46,771 nucleotides of DNA from Thioalkalivibrio sulfidiphilus (GTDB taxonomy: Bacteria; Pseudomonadota; Gammaproteobacteria; Ectothiorhodospirales; Ectothiorhodospiraceae): positions 1 to 46,771 of the forward strand of contig NZ_KB898945.1 of NCBI RefSeq assembly GCF_000377945.1, written 5' to 3'. Of the stretch, positions 30,630 through 41,282 are shown piece by piece. The position numbers were made by a program, and so were the translations under genes. Under the pieces are notes generated by a model. That model did not search any database. It worked only from the letters and a program-made list of their open reading frames with translations, and had not been told where the DNA came from. Each line of letters starts with the position of its first letter. Position 1 is the first letter of the stretch.

Positions 30630-32939
30630 GTGTCCTTACTCAAGAAGACGCTCACCTCGGAAGTGGCGTATGTCCTCATGGGCGCGGCTTTTCTCGTCGC
30701 CCTGTATCAATACCTGTTCAGCGGTGAGACGGCCTACCTCTGGCTGGTAGCGCCGGCACTCGCGCTGCAGATCCTGCATCTGCAACTGCAGGGGCGCTTC
30801 TATCCCGGGTTTTCAGCCGCCGCGCGGCAGGTACTCGCGCTGGTCTACCTGGGCCTCTGTATTTACGCCCTCTATTACCTATGGCCGGGCATGCATGACA
30901 TCGGCACCTGGCGCCAGATCGCCCACACCGATGTGACCTTGTATGTCGGCCTGGCGATGCTTTTGCTGGCTGCGGAGATGCTGCGCCAGGGCGGCGTGCT
31001 CACACTGCGCAACGTCACCTTCATCCTGGGCGCCGTGCTGTTCGTCTCGCTGATGCATTATTTCCTGACCGGTGCCGGCGGGCAGCGCTACCTCGCGGTG
31101 CGCCTGGTGCCCCTGGCGATGATCATCCAGATTCTGTACCTGTATCAGAATCAGTACCTCTACTCCCGTCTGCCCGCAGTGATCAATCACACGGCGGTGA
31201 TCGTCTATATCGGCATCTGCCTGTATACGACCTACTACCTGACGGCCAATTTCGAAGACATCGCCATCTGGCGCCAGGCGGCCTACACCACCCATGACTT
31301 CGTGGTCGGTGTGCTGATCTTCCTGGTGGTGATGGAGCTCTCGCGCATCATCCACCCGGTGCTGTTCTGGGTGAACGTGGTGCTGGTGTTCTACGCCCTC
31401 TGGGGCCATCTCAGCCCCATCGATTTCTTCTGGCATCCCAGCGTCAACCTGGATCGCATCATCACCTCCAGCACGGTGGAATTCTCCACCGGCGTCTACG
31501 GGCGCTATTCGCAGCTGTCGCTCACCCTGATCGCCGCGTTCCTGCTGCTGGCGGCGGTGGCCAGCGGGTTCGGCGCACAGCGCGCCCTGGTGGACGTGAT
31601 GCGAAGGCTCGCCGGTCGCTCGCGCCATACCATTCCCCAGACCGCGGTGCTGGCCTCGGTGTCCGTGGGCATGGTGAGCGGTTCCGGCTCCGCCAACACG
31701 GCGGTGACCGGCAGTTTCACCATCCCGCTGATGAAACGTTATGGCGTACCCGGCACCTTCGCCGGGGCGGTAGAGACGGCCGCCTCCATGGGCGGTCTCA
31801 TCATGCCGCCGTTGATGGCGGTGGCCGGCTTCCTCATGGCCGAGTTCCTGGGCGTGCCCTACTGGGACGTGGTGGTGCGCGGCTTCGCCGTGGCCTTCGT
31901 GTACTTCGTGTCCCTGATCCTGGCGGTCTACCTGCTCAGTGTGAGGCTTCTGCCCAGCACGCCGATCCAGGTACCGACGGTGCCGCTGTATGACTGGATG
32001 CGCACCACCATCTTCTTCTCGGGGATCATCTTCCTGATCCTGCTGATGAGCACCTTTGGCTATGGCGCCCTGCGCGCCGCGCTGTACACGGCGGGTGCGA
32101 TCCTGGCGATGCTGCTGCTCACCTGGCTGTACTTCAAGTACGTGCTCAAGGACCCCAAGCTCCAGGAAGAGACGCTGCTCGGCAACCTGCGCACGGTGAT
32201 CGAGACCCACGCGGAGATGACCGCCTACCTGACCCTGCTCATGGCCACCCTCGGCATCATGATCGGGCTGTTCACGGTCACCGGTTTCATCACCCGCATG
32301 GGCTCCCTGCTGCTGCAGCTGGGTGACTTCCACATCGTCGCCATGATCCTGATGGCCTGGATCTTCGGCTGGCTGGTGGGCACCGGTCTGCCGCCCACGG
32401 CCACCTACATCATCGTCGCGGTGATCATCGTGCCGCCCCTGCGCCAGATGGGCGTCGATCCCTGGGTGGCACATTTCTTCGCCTTCCTGCTGGCCATCTG
32501 GGGCGAGCTCTCGCCGCCCACGTCACTGACTGCAGCGGTGGCGGCCAAGATCGCCGAGGCCTCGTTCATGAAGACCATGTGGGAGGCGCTCAAGATCTGT
32601 CTGCCCATCACCATCATGTCCTTCGCCATCTTCGTGCGCTCCGACATGGTCGTGAACCCGGGCTGGGCCCAGATCACGGATACCCTGCTGGTGGCGGCGG
32701 GTACGGCGGGCGTGACCTTTGCCACCTTCGGCCGCTTCTTCGTCGGTCGACTCAACAACTGGGGCATGCGCATTTTCATGCTGGCCCTGTCCCTGGTGGT
32801 GGTGTTCTACCCGCATGATGGTGTGGCCACCGTGGCCGCCGTCATCGTGGTGCCGCTGATCATCCTTGGTGTGATTCGGCACCGCACGCTGGCGGCGCCG
32901 CCGGAGGTTCCTGCCGCCAGCACCGCCACGGGGAAATAG
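30630..32939 (+). CDS. TRAP transporter fused permease (DctQM type)
   Basis: 769 residues with many transmembrane helices: a small four-helix (DctQ-like) region precedes a large DctM-like domain. Typical fused-permease blocks are VASVSVGMVSGSGSANTAVT-like sequence near residue 345, ETAASMGGLIMPPLMAVAGF, and GTGLPPTATYIIVA near 590. Such permeases pair with TAXI binding proteins and use Na+ or H+ gradients. The N-terminus holds extra helices with internal similarity (ALYYLWPGMHDIGTWRQIAHT near 70 and TYYLTANFEDIAIWRQAAYT near 200). GTG 30630 follows a GCGGGGG stretch. The dehydrogenase gene begins 3 bp after the stop, so it is probably the same transcript. Confidence 0.92.
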   Translation: MSLLKKTLTSEVAYVLMGAAFLVALYQYLFSGETAYLWLVAPALALQILHLQLQGRFYPGFSAAARQVLALVYLGLCIYALYYLWPGMHDIGTWRQIAHTDVTLYVGLAMLLLAAEMLRQGGVLTLRNVTFILGAVLFVSLMHYFLTGAGGQRYLAVRLVPLAMIIQILYLYQNQYLYSRLPAVINHTAVIVYIGICLYTTYYLTANFEDIAIWRQAAYTTHDFVVGVLIFLVVMELSRIIHPVLFWVNVVLVFYALWGHLSPIDFFWHPSVNLDRIITSSTVEFSTGVYGRYSQLSLTLIAAFLLLAAVASGFGAQRALVDVMRRLAGRSRHTIPQTAVLASVSVGMVSGSGSANTAVTGSFTIPLMKRYGVPGTFAGAVETAASMGGLIMPPLMAVAGFLMAEFLGVPYWDVVVRGFAVAFVYFVSLILAVYLLSVRLLPSTPIQVPTVPLYDWMRTTIFFSGIIFLILLMSTFGYGALRAALYTAGAILAMLLLTWLYFKYVLKDPKLQEETLLGNLRTVIETHAEMTAYLTLLMATLGIMIGLFTVTGFITRMGSLLLQLGDFHIVAMILMAWIFGWLVGTGLPPTATYIIVAVIIVPPLRQMGVDPWVAHFFAFLLAIWGELSPPTSLTAAVAAKIAEASFMKTMWEALKICLPITIMSFAIFVRSDMVVNPGWAQITDTLLVAAGTAGVTFATFGRFFVGRLNNWGMRIFMLALSLVVVFYPHDGVATVAAVIVVPLIILGVIRHRTLAAPPEVPAASTATGK

Positions 32940-32942
32940 CCC

Positions 32943-33905
32943 ATGCATATCGTGATCCCTGACGATTACCAGGACTGCGTGCGCGAGCTTGCCTGCTTCC
33001 AGCGGCTCAAGGGCCACCGGGTCACCGTGTACAACGACACGGTGCGCGACCTGGACACCCTGGTGGAGCGCTTCAGTGACGCCGAGGCCCTGGTGCTGAT
33101 CCGGGAGCGTACGCCCATCACCGAGGCCCTGCTGGAGCGTCTACCAAAGCTTCGGCTCATCAGCCAGACCGGCAAGGGCATCGCGCACGTGGACCTGGAC
33201 GCCTGTACCCGACGCGGCGTGGCCGTGGCCACCGGCATCGGTGCCCCGTACGCGGCGGCCGAACTGACTTGGGGCCTGGTGCTCGCCGCCATGCGTCACA
33301 TCCCCGACCAGGTGGCCGCCATGCGGTCGGGCCGCTGGCAGACCCGGCTCGGCACTGGCCTGCGCGGTCGCACCCTGGGTGTCTTCGGCTACGGCAAGGT
33401 CGGCAGCCTGGTGGCCAGCTACGGGCGCGCCTTTGGTATGCACCTGCTGGTCTGGGGCCGGGAAGGCAGCCTGGAACGGGCGGCGGCGGCGGGTATCGAC
33501 ACCGCCGAGAGCCAGGAGGACCTGTTCGCCCGCGCCGATGTGCTGTGTCTACACCTGGGGCTCAATCCGGGCACCCGGGGCATCGTCAGGGCAAAGCATC
33601 TGGCCCTCATGAAACCCACGGCGCTGCTGGTGAATACCGCGCGCGCCGAGTTGATCGAGCCCGATGCCCTGGTGAACGCGCTCAGGGCGGGACGACCCGG
33701 CATGGCCGCCGTGGATGTCTACGAGGACGAACCAGTGCGCGATCACCCGCTGCTGCATCTGGACAACGCCCTCTGCACCCCCCACCTGGGCTACGTGGAG
33801 CGGGACGGCTATGAACTCTACTTCGGGGCAGCCTTCGACAACGTGCTGGCCTTCGCCGAGGGTTCACCGCGCAATCTGTCCAATCCGGAAGTGATGCAGG
33901 CCTGA
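32943..33905 (+). CDS. D-2-hydroxyacid dehydrogenase (NAD-dependent)
   Basis: 320 residues of the D-isomer-specific family that reduces 2-ketoacids to 2-hydroxyacids or the reverse. Rossmann motif GVFGYGKVGSLVA (GxGxxG) near residue 145, catalytic Arg in NTARAELIEP, Glu in DVYEDEPV and His in TPHLGYVE. Specificity is unknown; phosphoglycerate dehydrogenase is unlikely since there is no C-terminal regulatory domain. It lies 3 bp after the TRAP permease stop, so it probably acts on the imported carboxylate. Confidence 0.9.
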   Translation: MHIVIPDDYQDCVRELACFQRLKGHRVTVYNDTVRDLDTLVERFSDAEALVLIRERTPITEALLERLPKLRLISQTGKGIAHVDLDACTRRGVAVATGIGAPYAAAELTWGLVLAAMRHIPDQVAAMRSGRWQTRLGTGLRGRTLGVFGYGKVGSLVASYGRAFGMHLLVWGREGSLERAAAAGIDTAESQEDLFARADVLCLHLGLNPGTRGIVRAKHLALMKPTALLVNTARAELIEPDALVNALRAGRPGMAAVDVYEDEPVRDHPLLHLDNALCTPHLGYVERDGYELYFGAAFDNVLAFAEGSPRNLSNPEVMQA

Positions 33906-33930
33906 GACCTGCATCCCTGTCGAGTCACAC

Positions 33931-34745
<815 letters not shown>

Positions 34746-34821
34746 GATAAAAAACCGTTGCGGGCATGCGCCCGGCGGCACAGTCAAGCGATGCGTGTCA
34801 TCAGGACACAAGGAAGACGTC

Positions 34822-35724
34822 ATGGAAGTCCCATCCCACCCCTTCGTGAACCCGGAGCAGGTCCCTGCGCTGGGATCTTCCCGCCCGGCAGATGCGGCCA
34901 GGCCGCGTCTGCGTGCGGTGCCTGCATCCACGCAGCCGGTGGTGCTGGTTGCCCAGCACAACCGCATCAGTCAGCGCCTGCTGGTCAGCCTGCTTTCCCG
35001 CCGTGGTTATGATCCCTGCCTGAGCATGGGGCCTCATCAGGCCTTCGAGATGATCCAGCGTCATCCCGGGCGCTTCGTCATGGCCATCCTCGACCTGCGT
35101 GACCCCCTGGCGGGCGAGCTCGATGAGCTGCGCGCCTGCAAGGCCCGGATGGGTGAGGCCTGCCCGCCGCTGATCGTGCTGGGTAATAATCCGAGCCCCG
35201 ACGCGCGTGCCGCCTGCCGGGATGCCGGCGCCGACTTCTACCTCACGGACGGCCTGCGCGATGGCCTGCTGAGTCGTGCCGTGGATTTCATTGCCCATTC
35301 GCGCCTGCCCATGGGATACCGCCTGCCGCAGAGCAGCGAGCCAGCCCCATCCTTACTGGATGACGCCACCGTGGAGCGCCTGCTGTCCATGGACGAGGGC
35401 GGCGGTTTCCTGAAGGAAGTCTTCAGGGATCTGCGCGATGACGTGCGAGAACACCTCTGGGTCATGGACCGTGCCCTGAAACGCCAGGACTACGCCCTCT
35501 GGCGCAGTGGTCTGCACGCCCTGAAGGGGGCGGCGCTCAGTGCCGGTGCCGCGGCGCTTACGAAGCTGTGCATCGAGGGTGAAGCCCTGTGCCAGCAGGC
35601 CCTGCAGGCAGGTCTGTGCCTGGAACATCTTGCGCGCATCCGCAGGGCCTGGGAAGACACCCAGACGGTCCTGCAGCAGATCATCGAGGATGCCCGCGCT
35701 CAGCGGGTCTCTGGTGCCGGCTGA
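34822..35724 (+). CDS. degenerate receiver plus Hpt phosphotransfer protein
   Basis: 300 residues. A receiver-like domain (about 38-157) keeps the phosphoacceptor-like Asp 91 (MAILDLRDP), but has AQHN (44-47) in place of the usual acidic DDN pocket and YLTDGL where the conserved Lys is expected, so it is probably not a normal phosphorylation switch. The C-terminal Hpt domain (about 175-290) has an intact HxxKG box, LHALKGAALSAGAAAL, with His 232 as phosphorylatable histidine. The arrangement resembles the C-terminal part of hybrid sensors such as RpfC, without membrane or kinase parts. AAGGA lies upstream of ATG 34822. No partner kinase is nearby. Confidence 0.8.
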   Translation: MEVPSHPFVNPEQVPALGSSRPADAARPRLRAVPASTQPVVLVAQHNRISQRLLVSLLSRRGYDPCLSMGPHQAFEMIQRHPGRFVMAILDLRDPLAGELDELRACKARMGEACPPLIVLGNNPSPDARAACRDAGADFYLTDGLRDGLLSRAVDFIAHSRLPMGYRLPQSSEPAPSLLDDATVERLLSMDEGGGFLKEVFRDLRDDVREHLWVMDRALKRQDYALWRSGLHALKGAALSAGAAALTKLCIEGEALCQQALQAGLCLEHLARIRRAWEDTQTVLQQIIEDARAQRVSGAG

Positions 35725-35786
35725 TCGAACTCCAGAGGATCCAGCTCCTGTTCGCGCCCGGCACCCGGCGGACGCAGTAGAAGGGT

Positions 35787-35805
35787 GGTGAGATATGCGG
35801 GCTAG
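35787..35805. repeat. solo terminal repeat of the 262-bp element
   Basis: GGTGAGATATGCGGGCTAG, identical over 19 bp to the right end at 18234-18252. No partner repeat was found nearby. On the minus strand its CTAG provides the stop codon of the short tail frame at 35802-35886. Confidence 0.7.
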
Positions 35806-35886
35806 CAACCCAGGGCGCGGAAATCGTTGATGCGTGCCGGGGCGGATTCCGCCACCTGCACGAAGTCCGGAAAGTCTTCCAGCGCA
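35802..35886 (-). pseudogene. possible gene remnant after the HlyD-type gene
   Basis: The frame continues in phase past the HlyD-type TGA and reads LNDALEDFPDFV..AESAPARINDFRALGC (start of the tail NDALEDFP, end NDFRALGC) to a TAG inside the terminal repeat. The composition is coding-like, with no resemblance to HlyD proteins. It may be the 3' tail of a lost gene; not identified. Confidence 0.35.
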
Positions 35887-37077
35887 TCATTCAACCCTCA
35901 GGCGCAGCCGTACGCCGTCGCTGATGTCGCGGTCCGGGTGCACCACCACCCGTTCGCCCGCCTCGAGACCGGTGCTGGCCTCGCTGTGGAGGGCGCCACG
36001 GCGCCCGATACCGACCGTGCGCAGTCTGGCCCGGCCATCCTCCAGGACGAACACGGCCCAGTCTCCCTGATGGCGGAACAGCGCGCTGGTGGGCACGCGC
36101 AGGACATCGTCAGACTCCCAGAGCACGAAGCGGGCATTGACCCGGTAGCCGTCGCCCAGCCGCGCCCAGTCCTCGTGCGCCGAGGTGATGTCGGCGATGA
36201 CCCAGACCCGTTGTTCCTCCACCCCCAGGGCGGAGATCTTGGTAAACCCGGTGGGCTCGACACGACGCACGCGGCCCTCCAGTTCCCGGGTCTCGCCCCA
36301 GCGCTCGAAGATCACCCGCATGCCCGGCTCGATGCGCACCGCATCAGCGGAGAGCACGTCCACGGCCACCTCAAGGCGACCGGGGTCACCGATCTCCAGG
36401 ATTGGCTCGCCGGGTTGCACCACCCGGGCGCTCTCGAAATGTCGGCGCAGCACGAGTCCGCTCACCGGGGATCTCAGTTCCAGGACGGCGAAGGCATCGG
36501 GGTCCTGACCATCGGTATGGGCGAGGGCAGCCTGTGCGGCGTCCCGCTGGGCGATGGCGGTCTGCACGCGAAAGCGCGCGGAGCGGGTCAGGGCCTCGGC
36601 CTGGTCCAGTTCTGTGGCGGCCCGGTCCAGGGTGCTGCGGGAGATGAGCTGCTGTTCGGCCAGGCCCTTGAGCCGTTCATATTCCTCCCGGGCGAACAGG
36701 GCCTGGGCCGCCAGGGCGCGCACTTCCGCTCGGGCGGTTTCCAGGGCGGCCTCTGCCGCGGCCAGGCGCGCACGGGCCTCCTGCAGGCTGCGTGCATCGA
36801 GCGCGGGCGAGGCCGGGGCGTCCAGGGTGACCAGTACATCGTCCAGTCGCACCGCGTCACCCACCTGCAGGTGGATGCGCCGGGCCTGGGCAGTCAGCGG
36901 GGCCGAGACCTCGTAGCGGTCGATCACCCGGGTGCGGCCTTCCTCCTCGACGGTGATGGCGAGATGCCCCCGGGTCACGGGCTCCACGTCCACCAGCACC
37001 GGCGTCGGCCTGAAGCCCAGCACGATGAGCCCGGCAATGATCAGCGCCACAACAACGATGAGAATCTTCTTGATCAT
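35887..37077 (-). CDS. HlyD-family periplasmic adaptor of ABC exporter
   Basis: A membrane fusion protein of about 396 residues (from ATG 37077; TTG 37107 is an alternative giving 406). An N-terminal anchor IIKKILIVVVALIIAGLIV-like segment is followed by a lipoyl/barrel-sandwich half (RGHLAITVEEEGRTRVIDRY), a long helical hairpin rich in Ala, Arg and Glu (about 105-200), the second lipoyl half (LRSPVSGLVLRRHFE), and a beta-barrel with the WAVFVLEDGRARLRTVGIG end. It would bridge an inner-membrane transporter and an outer-membrane channel. It is last in the operon zapG-side ATPase/permease/adaptor; no TolC gene is in the window. Confidence 0.88.
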   Translation of the reverse strand: MIKKILIVVVALIIAGLIVLGFRPTPVLVDVEPVTRGHLAITVEEEGRTRVIDRYEVSAPLTAQARRIHLQVGDAVRLDDVLVTLDAPASPALDARSLQEARARLAAAEAALETARAEVRALAAQALFAREEYERLKGLAEQQLISRSTLDRAATELDQAEALTRSARFRVQTAIAQRDAAQAALAHTDGQDPDAFAVLELRSPVSGLVLRRHFESARVVQPGEPILEIGDPGRLEVAVDVLSADAVRIEPGMRVIFERWGETRELEGRVRRVEPTGFTKISALGVEEQRVWVIADITSAHEDWARLGDGYRVNARFVLWESDDVLRVPTSALFRHQGDWAVFVLEDGRARLRTVGIGRRGALHSEASTGLEAGERVVVHPDRDISDGVRLRLRVE

Positions 37078-37154
37078 CCAACGATCCAGGTCCAGTTCAA
37101 AACGCAACGATACAAGAAAAGCCCCTTGCGCATCCCTATCAGCAATTCACACTG

Positions 37155-37221
37155 ACTTGCCACTTGCCACTTGCCACTTGCCACTTGCCACTTGCCACTT
37201 GCCACTTGCCACTTGCCACTT
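37155..37221. repeat. tandem heptamer array (ACTTGCC)9
   Basis: Nine perfect ACTTGCC units (37155-37217) plus ACTT, ending at the base next to the stop codon (TAG, 37222-37224) of the minus-strand permease. On that transcript the units read GGCAAGT directly after the stop. It lies within the permease-adaptor gap. Same heptamer and orientation as 5181-5213. Confidence 0.95.
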
Positions 37222-39581
37222 CTACTCCCTGCTCTTGAGCACTTCCACCAGATCCAGCCGGTTCAGGCGGCGCAGCACCACCAGTGCCGACAGCACAGTG
37301 GCGACCAGGATCACTGCGGCGGCGAAGGCGTAGGCATCGGGGGTGATGATCAGGGGTACCCGGTAGAGATCGGAATCCATGGTGCCCACCAGCAGGTAGA
37401 CCAGGGCCTTGCCGATCAGGAAACCCGGCAGGATGGCCGCGAGGGCGATGAGAAACAGTTCGCCCAGCAGGATATAGCTGATCTCGCCCCGGGTGAGTCC
37501 CAGCACCCGCAGGCTGGCCAGTTCGCGGGCACGTTCCGTGAGCGCGATGCGCGCGCTGTTGTAGACGACGCCGAAGGCGATGCTGCCGGCCAGCAGGGTG
37601 CTGAAGAACGCGAAGGTCAGCACGATCTCGGCCATGGAGTCCATAAAGTTCTGGATGGCCTTGAGCCGGTCGGTGACACCGGCCACCCGGGGAACATCCT
37701 TGAGGACGTCGATAATCACATCGCGGTGCTCATGATCCACCGCGAGCCAGACCCCGGAGATGGCCGTGCCTTCGCGCATGATCCGGTTCAGGGCGTCCAG
37801 GTCCATGTAGGCGGAGGCGCCGGTGAATTCCCGGATCACGCCGGTGACCGGTACCGGCAGCTGTTCACGACGCCCCTCCAGGAATTCTACCCACACCGTG
37901 TCTCCTGGCCGGGCATCCAGGTGATCGGCCAGGAAATCGTTCAGCACCAAGCCTTCCGGGGGAAGAGTGACCACCTGAAGCCGGTCATCCAGAATGCGGT
38001 GCAGGCGGCTGTCCGGCTCTACCCCGTGGATGGCGGTGCGGTAGATGGCCTGTCCCTTGCTCAAGCGCACGGCGGCGCTTCGAAACGGTTCCACGTGATC
38101 CACGCCGGACAGGGCGGCGAGTTCGTACATGGCGCGCCGGGAGGTGGGTTCCGTGAACACCACGGTCAGGTCGTCCCGCTGGGCCTGCCCGTACTGGACC
38201 TTGATGAGATAGGTGATGGCGCCTTCCTGGTAGCCGCCCAGCACCAGGATGCCGCAGGCGAAGGCGATGCCGGTGACGGACAGCAGGGCCTTGAACGGGC
38301 GGCGCTCGATGTTGCGCAGGATCATGCGGCTGGGCTGGGAGAACAGGCGCTGCAGGCCCAGGCGTTCCACGAGCGTTGCGCGAAACACAGGCGCGGGTTC
38401 CGGGCGCATGGCCTCGGCCGGCGGGATGCGCACCGCCCGCACCAGGGCCATCGCGGTGCCCAGCAGGCCCGCGGCCAGGGTGACCAGGGTGCCCAGGGCC
38501 ACGCTGCGGGCCTGCAGCTGCAGTTCCAGGTAGGGGAAGCGGAAGAAGTCCTGGTACAGGGCCGCCATCATCGAGCCGAGCCACAGCCCCACCGCCGTGC
38601 CCAGCATCAGGCCGATGACCAGGATCACCAGCACCATCTGGGCGTAGTGCAGGCCCACGTGGAGATTGCTGTAGCCGAAGGCCTTGAGGATGCCCAGCTG
38701 GTCACGCTGGGTATTGATCAGCCGCGTCAGCACCACGTTGAGCAGAAAGGCCGCCACCGCCAGGAAGATGGCGGGGAACACCGTGGCCATGGTTCGCAGC
38801 TGCCCCAGCTCCACGTCCAGATAGCGGTGGGAGAGCTGATCCTCGCGGCCCACGGCACCCTGGCCGCCGTAGGGGGCGAGCAGGGCATCCAGTCGGTCGA
38901 TCACATCGCCGCTGCGTGCGTCCCGGGTCAGGGTGAGCACCAGGTCGTTGAAGGCGCCGTCCATGTCGAAGGCGGCGGCCAGCTGGCTGCGGTTCATCCA
39001 CAGGATGCCTAAACGGGCGAAATCCGGGAACAGTTCGCCGGGGGCCACGTGGTAGATGTATTCCGGCGAGAGCACGATGCCCACGATCTCGATGTGCTGC
39101 AGGCGGCCGTTGATGATCGCGCCGATGCGGTCACCGGGCACGAAGCCATGGGCCTGGGCAAAGGCCTCGTTGACCACCGCCTCGCCCGAGCGTCCTGCCT
39201 CCGGCAGCCGGCCCGTGCGCAGGAACAGGCGATTGAGTTCCGAGTTGCGGCCGTCGGGCAGGGAGATGAGGATGCCGGTGGCAGGATCGACGAAACCGGG
39301 GATGTCCAGGTTCGCTCCGGAGACCACCCGCGTCTCCACCTGCTGAACCCCGGGGATGTTCTCCACCGCCTCACGCAGGGATTCGGGGGCTCGTTTCACC
39401 GTGACGAAGATGTCCGCGAATCGGTAGTCCCGGTAGTAGGCGTCCCGGGTGAGGGACAGGGCATCCAGGGAGGTGAGCGACATGACCAGGGTGGCCATGC
39501 CGCCAGCGATCACCACGGCAATGGCGAGCACCTGGCCGCGCATGTGCCAGAGCTCCCGCAGCAGCTTGCGATACAGGGCGC

Positions 39582-39585
<4 letters not shown>
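37222..39585 (-). CDS. FtsX-like ABC transporter permease (double-domain)
   Basis: 787 residues. An N-terminal transmembrane segment ([18 protein letters not shown]), a large periplasmic region (MacB-PCD type), then an FtsX domain near residues 270-390 ([35 protein letters not shown]), a second periplasmic region, and a second FtsX domain near 655-780 ([20 protein letters not shown] and [14 protein letters not shown]). It is probably an exporter or extractor of lipids or other envelope substrates with the MacB-like ATPase; the substrate is unknown. The start overlaps the ATPase stop (ATGA), showing coupling. Confidence 0.9.
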
Positions 39586-40304
<719 letters not shown>

Positions 40305-40330
40305 GGCCCCGTGATCATGGTCCCGGTGCT

Positions 40331-40945
40331 TCAGCCACGTGCCTGAACCTTGTCCTCTTTGGACTCGCCGGTATCGGGTTCAGATCTCCCCTCGGTGGGC
40401 CGGTCGGCGTCTTCGGTTGCGGTGGCGCCGTGCTCGTCGCGCCGGGCGGTCACCGGACGCTCAGGTGTCTCCTCCAGCTCCACATGCTCGGGGATGTGGG
40501 GGGCATCGCCCATCATGTGCTCGTCGTCGTCGAGCACGCGCTTGGTGCCTGCGGTGGTTTCCTGCTGCTTATCCTTCTCCTCGGAGGCGCCGCTGGCGGC
40601 TTCCGGGGGCACCGGGCGGGAGCGTCCTTCCAGCAGGGCGCCGGGGTGATCCGGCAGAAGGCGTTGCGCCGGGGCATCGGCCAGGCGGCTGTAGCTCTCG
40701 GAGAGGTGGTCGTAGAGATCCCGGTAGGAACCGGCCATGGAAGTGAACAGGCTGGCGGTCTTCTCGAAGTGCTGGTTCACCGACTGACGGTAGTCGGCCA
40801 TCTCCTGGCGCTGTTTTTCCAGCTCGGCCTTGAGGGCCTGCGCTTCCTGGCGTCCATGGGAGGTCTGACGGCCGAGGAGGAAGCCCGCGACAGCGGCTGC
40901 GATCAGGCCCAGGAGGATGAGGATCCAGGTGGTGGTGGCAGTCAT
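40331..40945 (-). CDS. zapG: ZapG/YhcB family (DUF1043) protein
   Basis: 204 residues. One N-terminal transmembrane helix ([21 protein letters not shown]) is followed by a coiled coil ([20 protein letters not shown]) and the family signature [26 protein letters not shown]. YhcB/ZapG links cell-wall synthesis to division in E. coli. The C-terminal third is acidic and Glu/Thr-rich and looks disordered. ATG 40945 has GGAG 5 bp upstream; ATG 40966 lacks a ribosome-binding site. It precedes the ABC exporter genes by 26 bp. Confidence 0.9.
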   Translation of the reverse strand: MTATTTWILILLGLIAAAVAGFLLGRQTSHGRQEAQALKAELEKQRQEMADYRQSVNQHFEKTASLFTSMAGSYRDLYDHLSESYSRLADAPAQRLLPDHPGALLEGRSRPVPPEAASGASEEKDKQQETTAGTKRVLDDDEHMMGDAPHIPEHVELEETPERPVTARRDEHGATATEDADRPTEGRSEPDTGESKEDKVQARG

Positions 40946-41159
40946 GGGGGCTCCGGATGATTTCATTAGATCGTTTAATCAGTTTGAACCACCCCTTCGA
41001 CCCGACTCAAGCGCATATGTTGCGCGGCGTGCGACTAAACTGACAGATATCAAATCCCATGCAGACGGCCGAGGCTGATCATGCTGGCTGGGTGCGGGGG
41101 CCGTGGCCGGACCGAGGTGGCATGCTTATGGACCACGGTGCGTTCGTGTCACGGGTCGG

Positions 41160-41228
41160 AGTCAGGTGCAGTGAACCTGACTGTATTCTGTTTGCTCTAA
41201 GGTGCATAATGCCAGTCATATAGATGAC
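41160..41228. promoter_or_regulatory. candidate sdhB regulatory region
   Basis: The 337-bp gap 40946-41282 holds no gene I can support. It contains perfect AGTCAGGT-N7-ACCTGACT (41160-41182), CATAAT (41205-41210, possible -10) and GTCATATAGATGAC (41215-41228), an imperfect palindrome sharing ATNTAGATGAC with the sdhC and TAXI upstream regions. The first palindrome lies where an activator could bind. Confidence 0.45.
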
Positions 41229-41282
41229 CTGAGAGACTGCGGGTCAAGAACAATAACCCCACCAGCGCCGAGGAGTCGTCCG

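Noticed and set aside
30879-32474. 531-codon minus-strand frame opposite the TRAP permease, His/Gln/Asp rich
   Set aside because: Composition is typical of the antisense of hydrophobic coding sequence; the plus frame has clear transmembrane and TRAP motifs.
37155-37221. CRISPR array
   Set aside because: The 7-bp units are directly joined with no spacers, and no cas genes are present.
41061-41223. 54-codon plus-strand frame (MQTAEADHAG...) upstream of sdhB
   Set aside because: No ribosome-binding site, odd composition, and it covers the putative sdhB operator.
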